Shown: piece by piece, positions 16,642 through 24,119 of the stretch
Layout: each line of letters starts with the position of its first letter
How positions within the stretch are numbered: position 1 is the first letter of the stretch
Source of the DNA: Micromonospora echinaurantiaca
GTDB taxonomy: Bacteria > Actinomycetota > Actinomycetes > Mycobacteriales > Micromonosporaceae
NCBI RefSeq assembly: GCF_900090235.1
Contig: NZ_LT607750.1
Location: forward strand, 5,137,001-5,201,000
Direction of reading: 5' to 3'
Length of the DNA stretch: 64,000 bases
The notes under the pieces: generated by a model
Seen by the model: only the letters and a program-made list of their open reading frames with translations
What the model was told of the DNA's origin: nothing
The model's database searches: none
Position numbers and translations under genes: made by a program

Positions 16642-16869
16642 CGACCCTCCACTCCCCACCGGCCCGCCCCGGTGGCACGCGCCGCCCGCGGTGAGCCGTC
16701 TCACGATCGCACCGGCCCGACCGTTCCGCACAGTGGACGATCGACGCACCCCGGTTCGTCACCGGAAGGTAGCGGATGCACCGGAAAATCGGGAATCCCG
16801 GTCCCGGGCCGGAGGGCGCCGTCGGCGGGGGTGCTGCGCGGCGCACGCACCCGGCGCGGTGGGGGCGGG

Positions 16870-17319
16870 TCAGCGCCGCTCGCGCCGCCGCAGACCCCGG
16901 CCCGGATGCCAGCTCTCGATGAGCAGGTGGTCCGCCGGGTCGCCGACCCGGGTCAGCACCACCTCGGTCAGTTCGATCCGGAACCGGTGCGAGCCGTCCT
17001 CGCCCGCCGGCTCCTCGTGGGCGATCCCGGCGATCTTCGCGTCGCCGCCCCAGACCCGCGGGTCATCCTCGGGCGCGTCCTCGGTCGGGCAGTGCAGCGC
17101 CACCCGGGGGTCGCGGCGCAGGTCGAGGGCCTTGAGCGCGCCGGCCATGCTGCCCAGCCGCAGGTGTTCGGGGTCGAAGTCGAACTCGGTGCCGCTGATC
17201 CGCGGCGAGCCGTCGCGGCGCAGCGTCGCCATCGTGCCGTGCTTGCGCACCGTGAAGCGGGCGCGCACCCGCGCGGCGAACTCGGGTTGCTCGTCGACCA
17301 GGTCGGACCACCATGCCAT
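16870..17319 (-). CDS. Pyridoxamine-5'-phosphate-oxidase-fold protein
   Basis: 149 residues starting MAWWSDLVDEQPEF. The split-barrel flavin-binding core is visible: VRKHGTMATLRRDGSPRISG, LRLGSMAGALKALDLRRDPR. Actinobacterial relatives bind FMN or F420 and act on heme, biliverdin or unknown substrates. An insert (DAPEDDPRVWGGDAKI) is typical of one uncharacterised subgroup. Cytoplasmic. Confidence 0.8.
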   Translation of the reverse strand: MAWWSDLVDEQPEFAARVRARFTVRKHGTMATLRRDGSPRISGTEFDFDPEHLRLGSMAGALKALDLRRDPRVALHCPTEDAPEDDPRVWGGDAKIAGIAHEEPAGEDGSHRFRIELTEVVLTRVGDPADHLLIESWHPGRGLRRRERR

Positions 17320-17364
17320 GCCAACTACCCTGGCAGGGAAACCTGACAACCGGCGTCGACTTTT

Positions 17365-17958
17365 TCAGCGGATCTCGAAGCCGAGCGCCTGGGCGATCAC
17401 CACCGTCTGCTCGGTGTCGACGATCGCGCCGGCCCGCTCCACCACCGTCGGGTCGAGCGCGGTCAGGTCGCTGCCCCGCAGGTCGGCGCCGGAGAGCCGG
17501 GAACTGTGCAGCTGGGCGGCGGACAGGTCGACACCGGTGACGGTGGCGCCGGTCAGGTTGGCCCCGGTCAGGTCGGCCTCCCGCATCCGCACGTCGGTGA
17601 TCCGGACGCCGCGCAGGTCGGCGCCGGGCAGCGCGACGAACGACCAGTCACCGCCGGCGATCGTCAACGGCCGCAGGTCACACTGGGCGAAGGTGCTGCC
17701 GACCAGCTTGCAGCCGGTGAACTCGGCCTCGAAGAGGTTGCACCGGGTGAAGGTGCACCGGGTGAAGGCCGAGTCGGTGTGCCGGGAGGCGTTGAACCTG
17801 ACGTTGCCGAAGGTGCACCCGTCGAAGACCGCGCCCCGGCTGACCGCCTCGGTCAGGTCGACGTGGAAGAACGAGCAGCGGACGAAGTGCCGGTCGACCA
17901 GTTCCTCGCCGTACCAGTCCTCGTTGCGGAAGGTCGCGTCCTCGGTCAGCTCGGGCAT
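17365..17958 (-). CDS. Pentapeptide-repeat protein
   Basis: 197 residues with about 20 consecutive A(D/N)Lxx-type pentapeptides (CTFGNVRFNASRHTDSAF, READLTGANLTGATVTGVDL). These fold into a right-handed quadrilateral beta helix. Some members mimic DNA and protect gyrase from quinolones or toxins (Qnr, MfpA); this one is too generic to assign that role. It is leaderless: TAGCCT lies 6 bases before the ATG. It is divergent from the class C hydrolase. Confidence 0.88.
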   Translation of the reverse strand: MPELTEDATFRNEDWYGEELVDRHFVRCSFFHVDLTEAVSRGAVFDGCTFGNVRFNASRHTDSAFTRCTFTRCNLFEAEFTGCKLVGSTFAQCDLRPLTIAGGDWSFVALPGADLRGVRITDVRMREADLTGANLTGATVTGVDLSAAQLHSSRLSGADLRGSDLTALDPTVVERAGAIVDTEQTVVIAQALGFEIR

Positions 17959-17964
17959 CGGGCC

Positions 17965-17970
17965 AGGCTA
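17965..17970 (-). promoter_or_regulatory. -10 box TAGCCT of the pentapeptide gene
   Basis: TAGCCT on the minus strand, 6 bases before the ATG at 17958; leaderless arrangement. Confidence 0.6.
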
Positions 17971-18027
17971 CCGACGGGCACCGACATGTGTGGCCGTCCG
18001 CCCTTCCGGCCGAGGGGTACCGCCGAG

Positions 18028-18033
18028 TAGGTT
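18028..18033 (+). promoter_or_regulatory. -10 box TAGGTT, leaderless start
   Basis: TAGGTT ends 7 bases before the GTG at 18041; no Shine-Dalgarno sequence. Confidence 0.55.
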
Positions 18034-18040
18034 CGGCGGC

Positions 18041-19273
18041 GTGAGTGTGGCACGCAGCATCGACCCGGACCAGGTCGGCTTCGACCCGGCGCGGCTGGCG
18101 CGGATCGACGAGCACTTCGGCAGGTACGTCGACGCCGGCCAGCTGGCCGGGTGGCAGGTGGTGGTCACCCGCCGCGGCGAGGTGGCGCACGCCTCGACGT
18201 ACGGGCTGCGCGACGTGGAGGCCGGTCGGCCGGTGCAGCCGGACACGCTGTGGCGGATCTACTCGATGACCAAGCCGGTCACCTCGGTCGCCGCGATGAT
18301 GCTCTGGGAGGAGGGCCGCTTCGAGCTGACCGACGAGATCAGCCGCTGGCTGCCCGAGTTCGCCGACCTGCGGGTCTACTCGAAGGGTTCGACGCTCAAG
18401 CCGTACACGGTGCCGGCGATCGAGCCGATCCGGGTCTGGCACCTGCTCACCCACACCGCCGGCCTGACGTACGGCTTCATGCAGACCTCGGTGGTCGACG
18501 GCCTCTACCGGGCCGCCGGCTACGACCTCTACCCGCCGGCCGACGTCGACCTGGCCACGGCCTGCCGGGCCTTCGGCGAGCTGCCGCTGCTGTTCCAGCC
18601 CGGCACCGCGTGGGGCTACTCGGTGGCCACCGACGTGCTCGGCCGGCTGGTCGAGGTGGTCTCCGGGCAGAGCCTGGACGCCTTCTTCGCCGACCGGATC
18701 TTCCGCCCGCTCGGCATGACCGACACCCACTGGTGGGTCGACGGCGACGCCGCCGACCGGCTCGCCGCGCTCTACGCGCCCGACCCGCGCACCGGCCGCG
18801 CGTTCCGCTACGACAAGCTGGGCGCCCTGGCGTACGAGAAGCCGGCGTTCCGGTCCGGCGGCGGCGGCCTGATCTCCAGCGCCGCCGACTACCACCGGTT
18901 CACCCAGATGCTGCTGCGCGGCGGCGAACTGGACGGCGCCCGCCTGCTGGGCCCCCGCACGGTGCGCTTCATGACCCGCAACCACCTGCCCGGCGGGCAG
19001 GACCTGGGCACGCTGTCCACCGGCGGCTTCGCCGAGACCACCCTCGACGGGATCGGCTTCGGGCTCGGCTTCGCCGTGGTGCAGGACCCGATCCCGAGCC
19101 GCGTGCCGAGCAGCGTCGGCGAGTACTACTGGGGCGGCGTGGCGAGCACCGCGTTCTGGGTGGACCCGGTCGAGGAGATCACCGCGCTGCTCTTCACCCA
19201 GCTGCTGCCGTCCAGCACCTACCCGCTCCGGCCGCAGCTGCGCCAGCTGGTCTACTCCGCCCTGGTCGACTGA
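18041..19273 (+). CDS. Serine hydrolase, class C beta-lactamase fold
   Basis: 410 residues from GTG. The nucleophile is S75 and the base K78 in YSMTKP; the second motif is YSV (WGYSVATDVLG), where class C enzymes have YxN. A third-motif region is GGVASTAFWVDP near residue 365. No signal peptide is seen, so it is probably a cytoplasmic esterase of the EstB/LovD-like group rather than an antibiotic-resistance enzyme. An aromatic-rich region (LYRAAGYDLYPPADVDL) shapes the pocket. The stop is followed 53 bases later by an independently promoted oxidoreductase. Confidence 0.87.
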   Translation: MSVARSIDPDQVGFDPARLARIDEHFGRYVDAGQLAGWQVVVTRRGEVAHASTYGLRDVEAGRPVQPDTLWRIYSMTKPVTSVAAMMLWEEGRFELTDEISRWLPEFADLRVYSKGSTLKPYTVPAIEPIRVWHLLTHTAGLTYGFMQTSVVDGLYRAAGYDLYPPADVDLATACRAFGELPLLFQPGTAWGYSVATDVLGRLVEVVSGQSLDAFFADRIFRPLGMTDTHWWVDGDAADRLAALYAPDPRTGRAFRYDKLGALAYEKPAFRSGGGGLISSAADYHRFTQMLLRGGELDGARLLGPRTVRFMTRNHLPGGQDLGTLSTGGFAETTLDGIGFGLGFAVVQDPIPSRVPSSVGEYYWGGVASTAFWVDPVEEITALLFTQLLPSSTYPLRPQLRQLVYSALVD

Positions 19274-19314
19274 CCGGGATCGGCGTTCCACCCACAGGCG
19301 CCGGGGCCGCTCCC

Positions 19315-19320
19315 TAGCCT
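19315..19320 (+). promoter_or_regulatory. -10 box TAGCCT, leaderless start
   Basis: TAGCCT ends 6 bases before the GTG at 19327. Confidence 0.6.
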
Positions 19321-19326
19321 GGGGTC

Positions 19327-19968
19327 GTGAGCAGCATCGTCGTGTTCGGCGCGGGCGGCACCGCGGGATCGCGGGTCACCGCCGAGGCGGTCAACCGGGG
19401 GCACCGGGTGGTCGCGGCGGTCCGGCGCCCGGAGGCCACCTCCTACCTGCCGGCCGGCGTGCACGTGGTGACCGGCGACGCCACCAGCGAGCAGAGCGTC
19501 CGGGAGTTGGCGCCGGACGCGGACGCGATGGTGCTGGCGATCGGCGGAGGCGAGCACGGACTCTGGCTGGCCGCGGCGCGGAACCTGGTCACCACGCTGC
19601 GCGGGATGCCGGACGCGCCCCGCATCATCCACTTGGGTGGCGGCTCCACGCTGCTCACCCCGCGCGGCACCCGGTACCTCGACGAGCCGGACTTCCCCGA
19701 GGAGTACCGCCCCTCGGCGTTGGGCCAGGCCGAGGCGCTCGACTACTACCGGTCCTCGGCCGACGGGGTCCGCTGGACGTACGTGTCACCGCCGCCGCTG
19801 GAGTTCCACCCGGGCGAGCGCACCGGGCACTATCGCACCGGCGGCGACCAGCCGGTCACCGACGACCAGGGCCGTTCGGTGCTCAGCTACGAGGACCTGG
19901 CGGTGGCGATCGTGGACGAGATCGAGCAGCCGCGGCACGAGAACACCCGCTTCACCGCCGCGTACTGA
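19327..19968 (+). CDS. Atypical SDR / NAD(P)-binding oxidoreductase
   Basis: 213 residues. It begins with the dinucleotide motif VVFGAGGTAGSRVTAEAVNRG, followed by a typical Arg (VRRP) that suggests NADPH preference. Later segments (HLGGGSTLL, YRPSALGQAEALDYYR) are those of the NmrA/NAD(P)H-binding atypical short-chain dehydrogenases. The substrate is unknown. It is leaderless and convergent with the PPOX gene, with only 6 bases between the stops. Confidence 0.85.
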   Translation: MSSIVVFGAGGTAGSRVTAEAVNRGHRVVAAVRRPEATSYLPAGVHVVTGDATSEQSVRELAPDADAMVLAIGGGEHGLWLAAARNLVTTLRGMPDAPRIIHLGGGSTLLTPRGTRYLDEPDFPEEYRPSALGQAEALDYYRSSADGVRWTYVSPPPLEFHPGERTGHYRTGGDQPVTDDQGRSVLSYEDLAVAIVDEIEQPRHENTRFTAAY

Positions 19969-19974
19969 CCGGTG

Positions 19975-20439
19975 TCAGTCGGCGAGGCGGGCGGGGAAGC
20001 CGCCGGTGGCGATCGGACCCCAGGCGTCGATGGTGACCCGGATCAGCGACTTGCCCTGGCGCACCATCGCCTGCCGGTACTCGTCCCAGTCCGGGTGTTC
20101 GCCGGAGATGCAGCGGAAGTACTCCACCAGCGGCTCCAGCGCCTCGGGCAGGTCGAGCACCTCGGCGGTGCCGTCGAGCTGCACCCACGGGCCGTTCCAG
20201 TCGTCGGAGAGCACGCACGCCGACACCCGCGGGTCGCGGCGGATGTTGGTGACCTTGGCCCGCTCCGGATAGGTGGAGACGACCAGCCGGCCGGCCGGGT
20301 CCACCCCGGCGGCGACCGGCGACGACTGCGGGCGGCCGTCGGCCCGGGTGGTCATCAGGATGACCCGGTGCCGGGGTCGGATGAAGTCGAGCAGGGACTC
20401 CCGGTCGACCCGGGTGTTCGTCGCGATGCTTCGTGCCAC
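19975..20439 (-). CDS. PPOX-class F420-dependent oxidoreductase
   Basis: 154 residues from GTG. The split-barrel signature RHRVILMTTRADGRPQSSPV and the strand VVSTYPERAKVTNIRRDPRV match the actinobacterial F420-binding PPOX group. The enzyme probably uses coenzyme F420 to reduce an unknown small molecule in the cytoplasm. It is leaderless (TAGAAA, 6-base gap). Confidence 0.87.
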   Translation of the reverse strand: MARSIATNTRVDRESLLDFIRPRHRVILMTTRADGRPQSSPVAAGVDPAGRLVVSTYPERAKVTNIRRDPRVSACVLSDDWNGPWVQLDGTAEVLDLPEALEPLVEYFRCISGEHPDWDEYRQAMVRQGKSLIRVTIDAWGPIATGGFPARLAD

Positions 20440-20445
20440 CGCTCG

Positions 20446-20451
20446 TTTCTA
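20446..20451 (-). promoter_or_regulatory. -10 box TAGAAA, leaderless start
   Basis: TAGAAA on the minus strand ends 6 bases before the GTG at 20439. Confidence 0.55.
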
Positions 20452-20494
20452 CCAGCACCTCGGGCCGGGCACGGCCCGGGCGGGCGCCACCGGG

Positions 20495-21136
20495 TCAGCG
20501 GGGGCGGGCCGGGGCGCGGCCGCCGGCCGGCTGCGCCGGGACCCGGGGCCGCACGGCCGGCCGCCACGCCCGGCCGTTGGCGTAGATCACCCGGAAACCG
20601 AGGTACGACGCCAGCGGCGCCCAGTGCGCCGAGCCCATCCGCAGTTCGGCGGCGTTGTGCCGCTGCCCGTTGGCCAGTACGTCGAGCAGCACGGTCTCGA
20701 AGGCTGCCGATTCGACCCAGTCCACTTCCCGGGTGTATCCACAGATCAGCGCGGCCCCGGTGACCTGCAGGAATTCGCGCAGCGCGGCGTCGGAGGCGCG
20801 GAGCACCGAGCAACTGCCGAAATAGAGCCGGCGGCCCTCGCAGCGGCCAGACATCAGTTCCGCGACGTCGGCGAGTTCGACGGAGTTCCAGTCGGTCAGG
20901 CAGAGCCGGCTGGGCTCGCCGTGCATGGCGAAGAAGCCGACCCGGTAGTCGGCGTACTGCTTGAGCAGCCAGCGGTCGAGGAAGTAGAAGAGCTCGTCGC
21001 GGGTGGCCGCGTCCCGGTGGATGAACCGGATCTTCCCGAGCCGCTCCAGCAGTTCCAGCGTGGGCAACACGGAGCCCCGCTCGTTGAGGTCCCGGTGCCA
21101 CTGCCCCTCGACGCAGAAGACGCCACCGCGCGCCAC
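20495..21136 (-). CDS. DUF6642-like protein with a possible caspase-type His/Cys dyad
   Basis: 213 residues. Two GTGs compete; the one at 21136 is preferred because GGAGG lies 6 bases upstream. The opening GGVFCVEGQWHRDLNERGSV is the hallmark of this uncharacterised actinobacterial family. H72 in VGFFAMHGEPS and C109 in YFGSCSVLR follow predicted beta strands and are 37 residues apart, as in caspase-hemoglobinase-fold peptidases (HG...GSC). I infer a cysteine peptidase-like or decayed peptidase fold. No activator or substrate gene sits next to it. The C-terminal 25 residues are a Pro/Arg tail. Confidence 0.6.
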   Translation of the reverse strand: MARGGVFCVEGQWHRDLNERGSVLPTLELLERLGKIRFIHRDAATRDELFYFLDRWLLKQYADYRVGFFAMHGEPSRLCLTDWNSVELADVAELMSGRCEGRRLYFGSCSVLRASDAALREFLQVTGAALICGYTREVDWVESAAFETVLLDVLANGQRHNAAELRMGSAHWAPLASYLGFRVIYANGRAWRPAVRPRVPAQPAGGRAPARPR

Positions 21137-21271
21137 GCCCACCTCCGCCAGTCCGCCGCCCGGGCTGACGTTACCGGCCGCCCCGGCCCGGAGAACATCA
21201 CCCTCGGTGTGAACGATTGTGACGTCGCGTGCCGTTGCGCTGTTCCTGCGCCTCGTCGGCGGTGAATGGGT

Positions 21272-21414
21272 GATTCGCGATTGGGCCTAATTCCCAGCCA
21301 AGCCCCAGGAACCGCGAATCGTGAGGACAATTCTCGTTTATCCCCTCCTAAGCCCCGGATCAGTGCCAGGGTGGAAATCGCGGGACGTCCCGGTCGATGT
21401 CCTGGATGCCACCC
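21272..21414 (+). promoter_or_regulatory. Structured 5' leader of the M15 peptidase gene
   Basis: The 300 bases between the DUF6642 start and the peptidase start hold no gene. Stem 1 is GATTCGCG (21272-21279) with CGCGAATC (21313-21320), enclosing a small GGG/CCC stem. Stem 2 nests GGGTGG/CCACCC (21369/21409), ATCG/CGAT and the palindrome CGGGACGTCCCG (21381-21392). Shine-Dalgarno GGGAGGA follows at 21431. Genes for wall hydrolases in actinobacteria often carry c-di-AMP riboswitches, but the conserved ydaO core is not seen here, so the class is open. Confidence 0.5.
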
Positions 21415-21442
21415 CAATCGCACTCCTATCGGGAGGACTTCT

Positions 21443-22231
21443 GTGCGCGTAAACACCTTGAAGCGGGCTCTCGTCGCGTTCGCCCTGGCCGTGCCCGGGG
21501 CCGCGATCGCCACCGTGGTCGCCGCGCCAGCGGCGCATGCCGACGGCTGCTACACCTGGCAACGGAACCTCTACCAGGGCCGCTCCGGCGACGACGTGCG
21601 CCAGCTCCAACTCCGGGTCGCCGGCTGGGCCGGCAACCGGGACATCGTCGAGCTCGACGGCCGGTTCGGCCCGAAGACCGCCGCCGCGGTCCGCCGCTTC
21701 CAGGCCGCGTACGGGCTGCGGGTGGACGGCATCGCCGGCCCGCAGACGTACGCCAAGCTCTACGAACTCCAGGACAACGACTGCACGCCGCGGCACTTCA
21801 GCTACACCGAGATGGACGACGGCTGCGGCCGGGGCGGGTGGAGCGGGGGCCCGCTCTCGCCCGCGGAGACCCGACAGAACGCGCTGCGCACGATGTGGAA
21901 GCTGGAGGCGTTGCGGCACAGCATGGGCGACAAACCCATCTACGTGAGCAGCGGCTTCCGCAGCCGTGCGTGCAACGACCAGGTCGGTGGCGCGTCGGAC
22001 AGCCAGCACCTCTACGGCAACGCCGCCGACATCACCTCACGCACCAGCTCGCTCTGCCAGCTGGCCCGGGACGCCCGGAACCGCGGCTTCAGCGGGCTCT
22101 ACGGCCCGGGCTACCCGGACCACGACGACCACGTGCACGTGGACTCGCGGCGGGAGAACAACCGGGACAACAGCTCGAACACCACCAGCTGGTCCGCGCC
22201 GGACTGCGGGATCGGCGCCGGCAACGACTGA
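21443..22231 (+). CDS. Secreted zinc D-Ala-D-Ala carboxypeptidase (peptidase M15) with PG-binding domain
   Basis: 262 residues, GTG behind GGGAGGA. Signal peptide (cleavage near AAHADG), then a peptidoglycan-binding_1 domain (residues about 35-105: GRSGDDVRQLQLRVAGW, FGPKTAAAVRRFQAAYGL), then a peptidase M15_3 domain. Zinc ligands and catalytic residues are in SQHLYGNAADI and DHDDHVHVD. Paired cysteines suggest disulfides. It cleaves peptidoglycan stem peptides outside the cell. A long structured leader suggests post-transcriptional control. A strong hairpin follows the stop. Confidence 0.92.
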   Translation: MRVNTLKRALVAFALAVPGAAIATVVAAPAAHADGCYTWQRNLYQGRSGDDVRQLQLRVAGWAGNRDIVELDGRFGPKTAAAVRRFQAAYGLRVDGIAGPQTYAKLYELQDNDCTPRHFSYTEMDDGCGRGGWSGGPLSPAETRQNALRTMWKLEALRHSMGDKPIYVSSGFRSRACNDQVGGASDSQHLYGNAADITSRTSSLCQLARDARNRGFSGLYGPGYPDHDDHVHVDSRRENNRDNSSNTTSWSAPDCGIGAGND

Positions 22232-22242
22232 GCCACGACGGC

Positions 22243-22288
22243 GACGCCGGCCCGGGCGGGAGGGGAATCCCGAGCCCGGGCCGGCGTC
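22243..22288 (+). terminator. Hairpin terminator of the M15 gene
   Basis: A 15-bp perfect stem (GACGCCGGCCCGGGC and its complement) around a 16-base loop, 11 bases after the stop; also positioned to stop the convergent gene. Confidence 0.7.
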
Positions 22289-22326
22289 GTCCTGCCCCGG
22301 TGGGCGCTGGCGGCCGTACCCTCCGC

Positions 22327-22794
22327 TCAGCTCGCCCGGGGCCAGCGCGGCGCGGTGGCGGGGGGTGCCACCGGCCGGCCGGAGCTGGCGGGCCGAACCA
22401 CCGGCCGCGCACCCGGCGCGGCAGCCCGGGCGGCCTGGCCGTGCAGCGGGTAACCGGGGCGCGGCGCGGCCGTGCCGGTACGCGCCGGCGCGGGACCGGT
22501 CACCGTGAACGGGAACGGCACGTGCACGAACGGGTTGCCGTGCCGGATCAGGGCGTCGATCTGCCGCTCGTTGAGCCCGTGCTCGGTCAGCACCCGGCGT
22601 CCCCAGCGGTGCAGCCGGCACGGGTACGTCGCGCCGTCGTTGCGGCACAGCGGCCCCGAGGGCCACTCCTCGGCGGTGTGCACCACCACCGCCCGCACCG
22701 CGAGCCGGACGTCCTCCGGGGTCAGCGGGGCCGGGACCGGCACCTCGCCCAGTACCTGATCGATGGGATCCGTCGACTGCTCACCAACTCGCAC
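22327..22794 (-). CDS. Small CRND/RLHRWG-family protein, copy 2
   Basis: 155 residues; GTG chosen for GGGAGG 6 bases upstream. The core LAVRAVVVHTAEEWPSG, LCRNDGATYPCRLHRWG and RRVLTEHGLNERQIDALIRHG aligns residue for residue with the protein at 14180. It adds a C-terminal Pro/Ala/Arg-rich tail of about 60 residues that looks disordered. The function is unknown. The family occurs three times in this window, which argues for a lineage-specific expansion. Confidence 0.75.
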   Translation of the reverse strand: MRVGEQSTDPIDQVLGEVPVPAPLTPEDVRLAVRAVVVHTAEEWPSGPLCRNDGATYPCRLHRWGRRVLTEHGLNERQIDALIRHGNPFVHVPFPFTVTGPAPARTGTAAPRPGYPLHGQAARAAAPGARPVVRPASSGRPVAPPATAPRWPRAS

Positions 22795-22882
22795 GGTAGG
22801 CCTCCCGCGGCTCCGGCAGCGGTGCGGCCGACCCGCCGCACCGCATCCTCGGCCAGTGGTACGGCCCCCGCCCCCCGAAAGT

Positions 22883-23313
22883 TCAATCCTGGTACGCGAC
22901 GAGCAGGTCCTCGGGTGACAGCACGCGGACGCCCGCGGCGGTCGCCCCGCTACGGGAGACCGCCACCAGCGCCACGTCGTCGGCCGCTCCCGGCAGCTGG
23001 GCCCGATGCCGCAGCAGCCGCCCCAGGTCATGCGGGTCGAAGGGGCGTTGCTCCAACCATTTCACCGAACCGACGAAGGTGATCCGGTTCGCGATCGGCT
23101 CACGGTCGGCGCCCACCAGGTCGATCTCCGGATCGTTCGTCCGCGTCCAGTAGCCGCCCACGACCGAAGTTCCCTCGGGTAGGTAGCCGTCGGGCAGTCG
23201 GTGAGCACCCGCAGCGCTCGCGTCAGCGATGCCTGCGGGAGCCCTCCGGACGCGCGGGAGATCATCGAGAAGGTGCGTTCGCCGGGCCATGCCCAACGAA
23301 GCCGTCCATACAA
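22883..23313 (-). pseudogene. Truncated, frameshifted DUF234-type ATPase remnant
   Basis: Two frames together encode the C-terminal third of an AAA ATPase with a DUF234 tail. Frame one gives the winged helix TFSMISRASGGLPQASLTRA followed by LRVLTD. After a shift near 23191-23203, frame two gives EGTSVVGGYWTRTNDPEIDL, FVGSVKWLEQRPFD and the end SPEDLLVAYQD. The P-loop ATPase half (about 300 residues) is missing. Relatives are nuclease-like proteins of archaea and bacteria with no settled role. This copy cannot be functional. Confidence 0.75.
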
Positions 23314-23356
23314 CCATCCTTGATGGTTTCATTCATGAAACACTCATGGATGAGTG
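23312..23356. promoter_or_regulatory. Three abutting palindromes in an AT-rich island
   Basis: AACCATC-ctt-GATGGTT (23312-23328), GTTTCAT-tc-ATGAAAC (23326-23341) and CACTCAT-gg-ATGAGTG (23341-23356), each with perfect 7-bp arms. They lie between the DUF234 remnant and the 3' end of the NarL regulator gene. They look like tandem operator sites left from the lost gene's promoter. Confidence 0.6.
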
Positions 23357-23393
23357 TATTCCAAACGCGGCCTCGGGTCGGGCATCGGACGAG

Positions 23394-24119
23394 TCAGACC
23401 AGGCCGGCGTCGTGCACCAGCAGGGCCACCTGCACCCGGTTGTTCAGGTCGAGCCGGGTGAGCAGCCGGGAGACGTACGCCTTGACCGTCGCCACGCTCA
23501 TGTACAACTCGGCGGCGATCTCGGCGTTGGTGCGGCCCTGCCCGAGCGCGACCGCGACCTCCCGCTCCCGCTCACTGAGCCCGGCCAGCAGCCGCAGCGC
23601 CCGTTCCCGGCGCGGATCCGGCCCGGCCGCCGGGCCCGGGCCGGTGACATGGTCGATCAGCCGGCGGGTCACCGTCGGGGAGAGGGTGGCCTCCCCCGCC
23701 GCCACCCGGTGCACCGCCCGCACGATCTCGGCGGGCGGGGTGTCCTTGAGCAGGAAGCCGCCCGCCCCGGCCCGCAGCGCGCGCAGCACCTGGTCGTCGG
23801 CGTCGAAGGTGGTCAGCACCAGCACCTCCGGCGGCCGGGGCAGCGCACGCAGCGCCTCGGTGGCGGCCAGCCCGTCGAGCCGGGGCATCCGGATGTCCAT
23901 CAGGACCACGTCCGGCGCGTACGCGGCGACCGCCGCGGGAACCTCGCTGCCGTCCGCGGCCTCGCCGACCACCAGCAGGTCGGGCACCCCGCCGAGGATC
24001 ATCGACAGACCGGCCCGGACCAGCGGGTCGTCGTCGACGATCAGCACCCGCACCGGCCCGTCGGGCGTCGGCGGCGGCTCGGCGGCCGGTCCGGGTGCGC
24101 CCGGCGTCGGCCCGGTCAC
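23394..24119 (-). CDS. NarL/LuxR-family response regulator
   Basis: 241 residues. The GTG at 24119 overlaps the kinase stop as GTGA; another GTG 9 bases upstream is possible. A Pro/Ala linker of about 20 residues precedes the receiver (phospho-acceptor D75 in VVLMDIRMPRLDG, Lys in LLKDTPPAE). The C-terminal LuxR helix-turn-helix is LSEREREVAVALGQGRTNAEIAAELYMSVATVKAYVSRLL. It is the output of the kinase encoded directly upstream and probably controls the divergent ABC exporter through the palindrome at 25395. Confidence 0.92.
   Translation of the reverse strand: MTGPTPGAPGPAAEPPPTPDGPVRVLIVDDDPLVRAGLSMILGGVPDLLVVGEAADGSEVPAAVAAYAPDVVLMDIRMPRLDGLAATEALRALPRPPEVLVLTTFDADDQVLRALRAGAGGFLLKDTPPAEIVRAVHRVAAGEATLSPTVTRRLIDHVTGPGPAAGPDPRRERALRLLAGLSEREREVAVALGQGRTNAEIAAELYMSVATVKAYVSRLLTRLDLNNRVQVALLVHDAGLV

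Noticed and set aside
15995..19273. A 1092-codon open frame and other very long frames antisense or frame-shifted to known genes (for example 2511-4580, 31448-35104 as one gene)
   Set aside because: High GC leaves alternative frames open. Codon third-position bias, family motifs and starts support only the genes listed; the long frames are composites.
21181..21442. c-di-AMP (ydaO) riboswitch before the M15 peptidase
   Set aside because: The position fits, but the conserved GTCAGCTAAC and GCCGAA cores are not seen; kept only as a structured leader.
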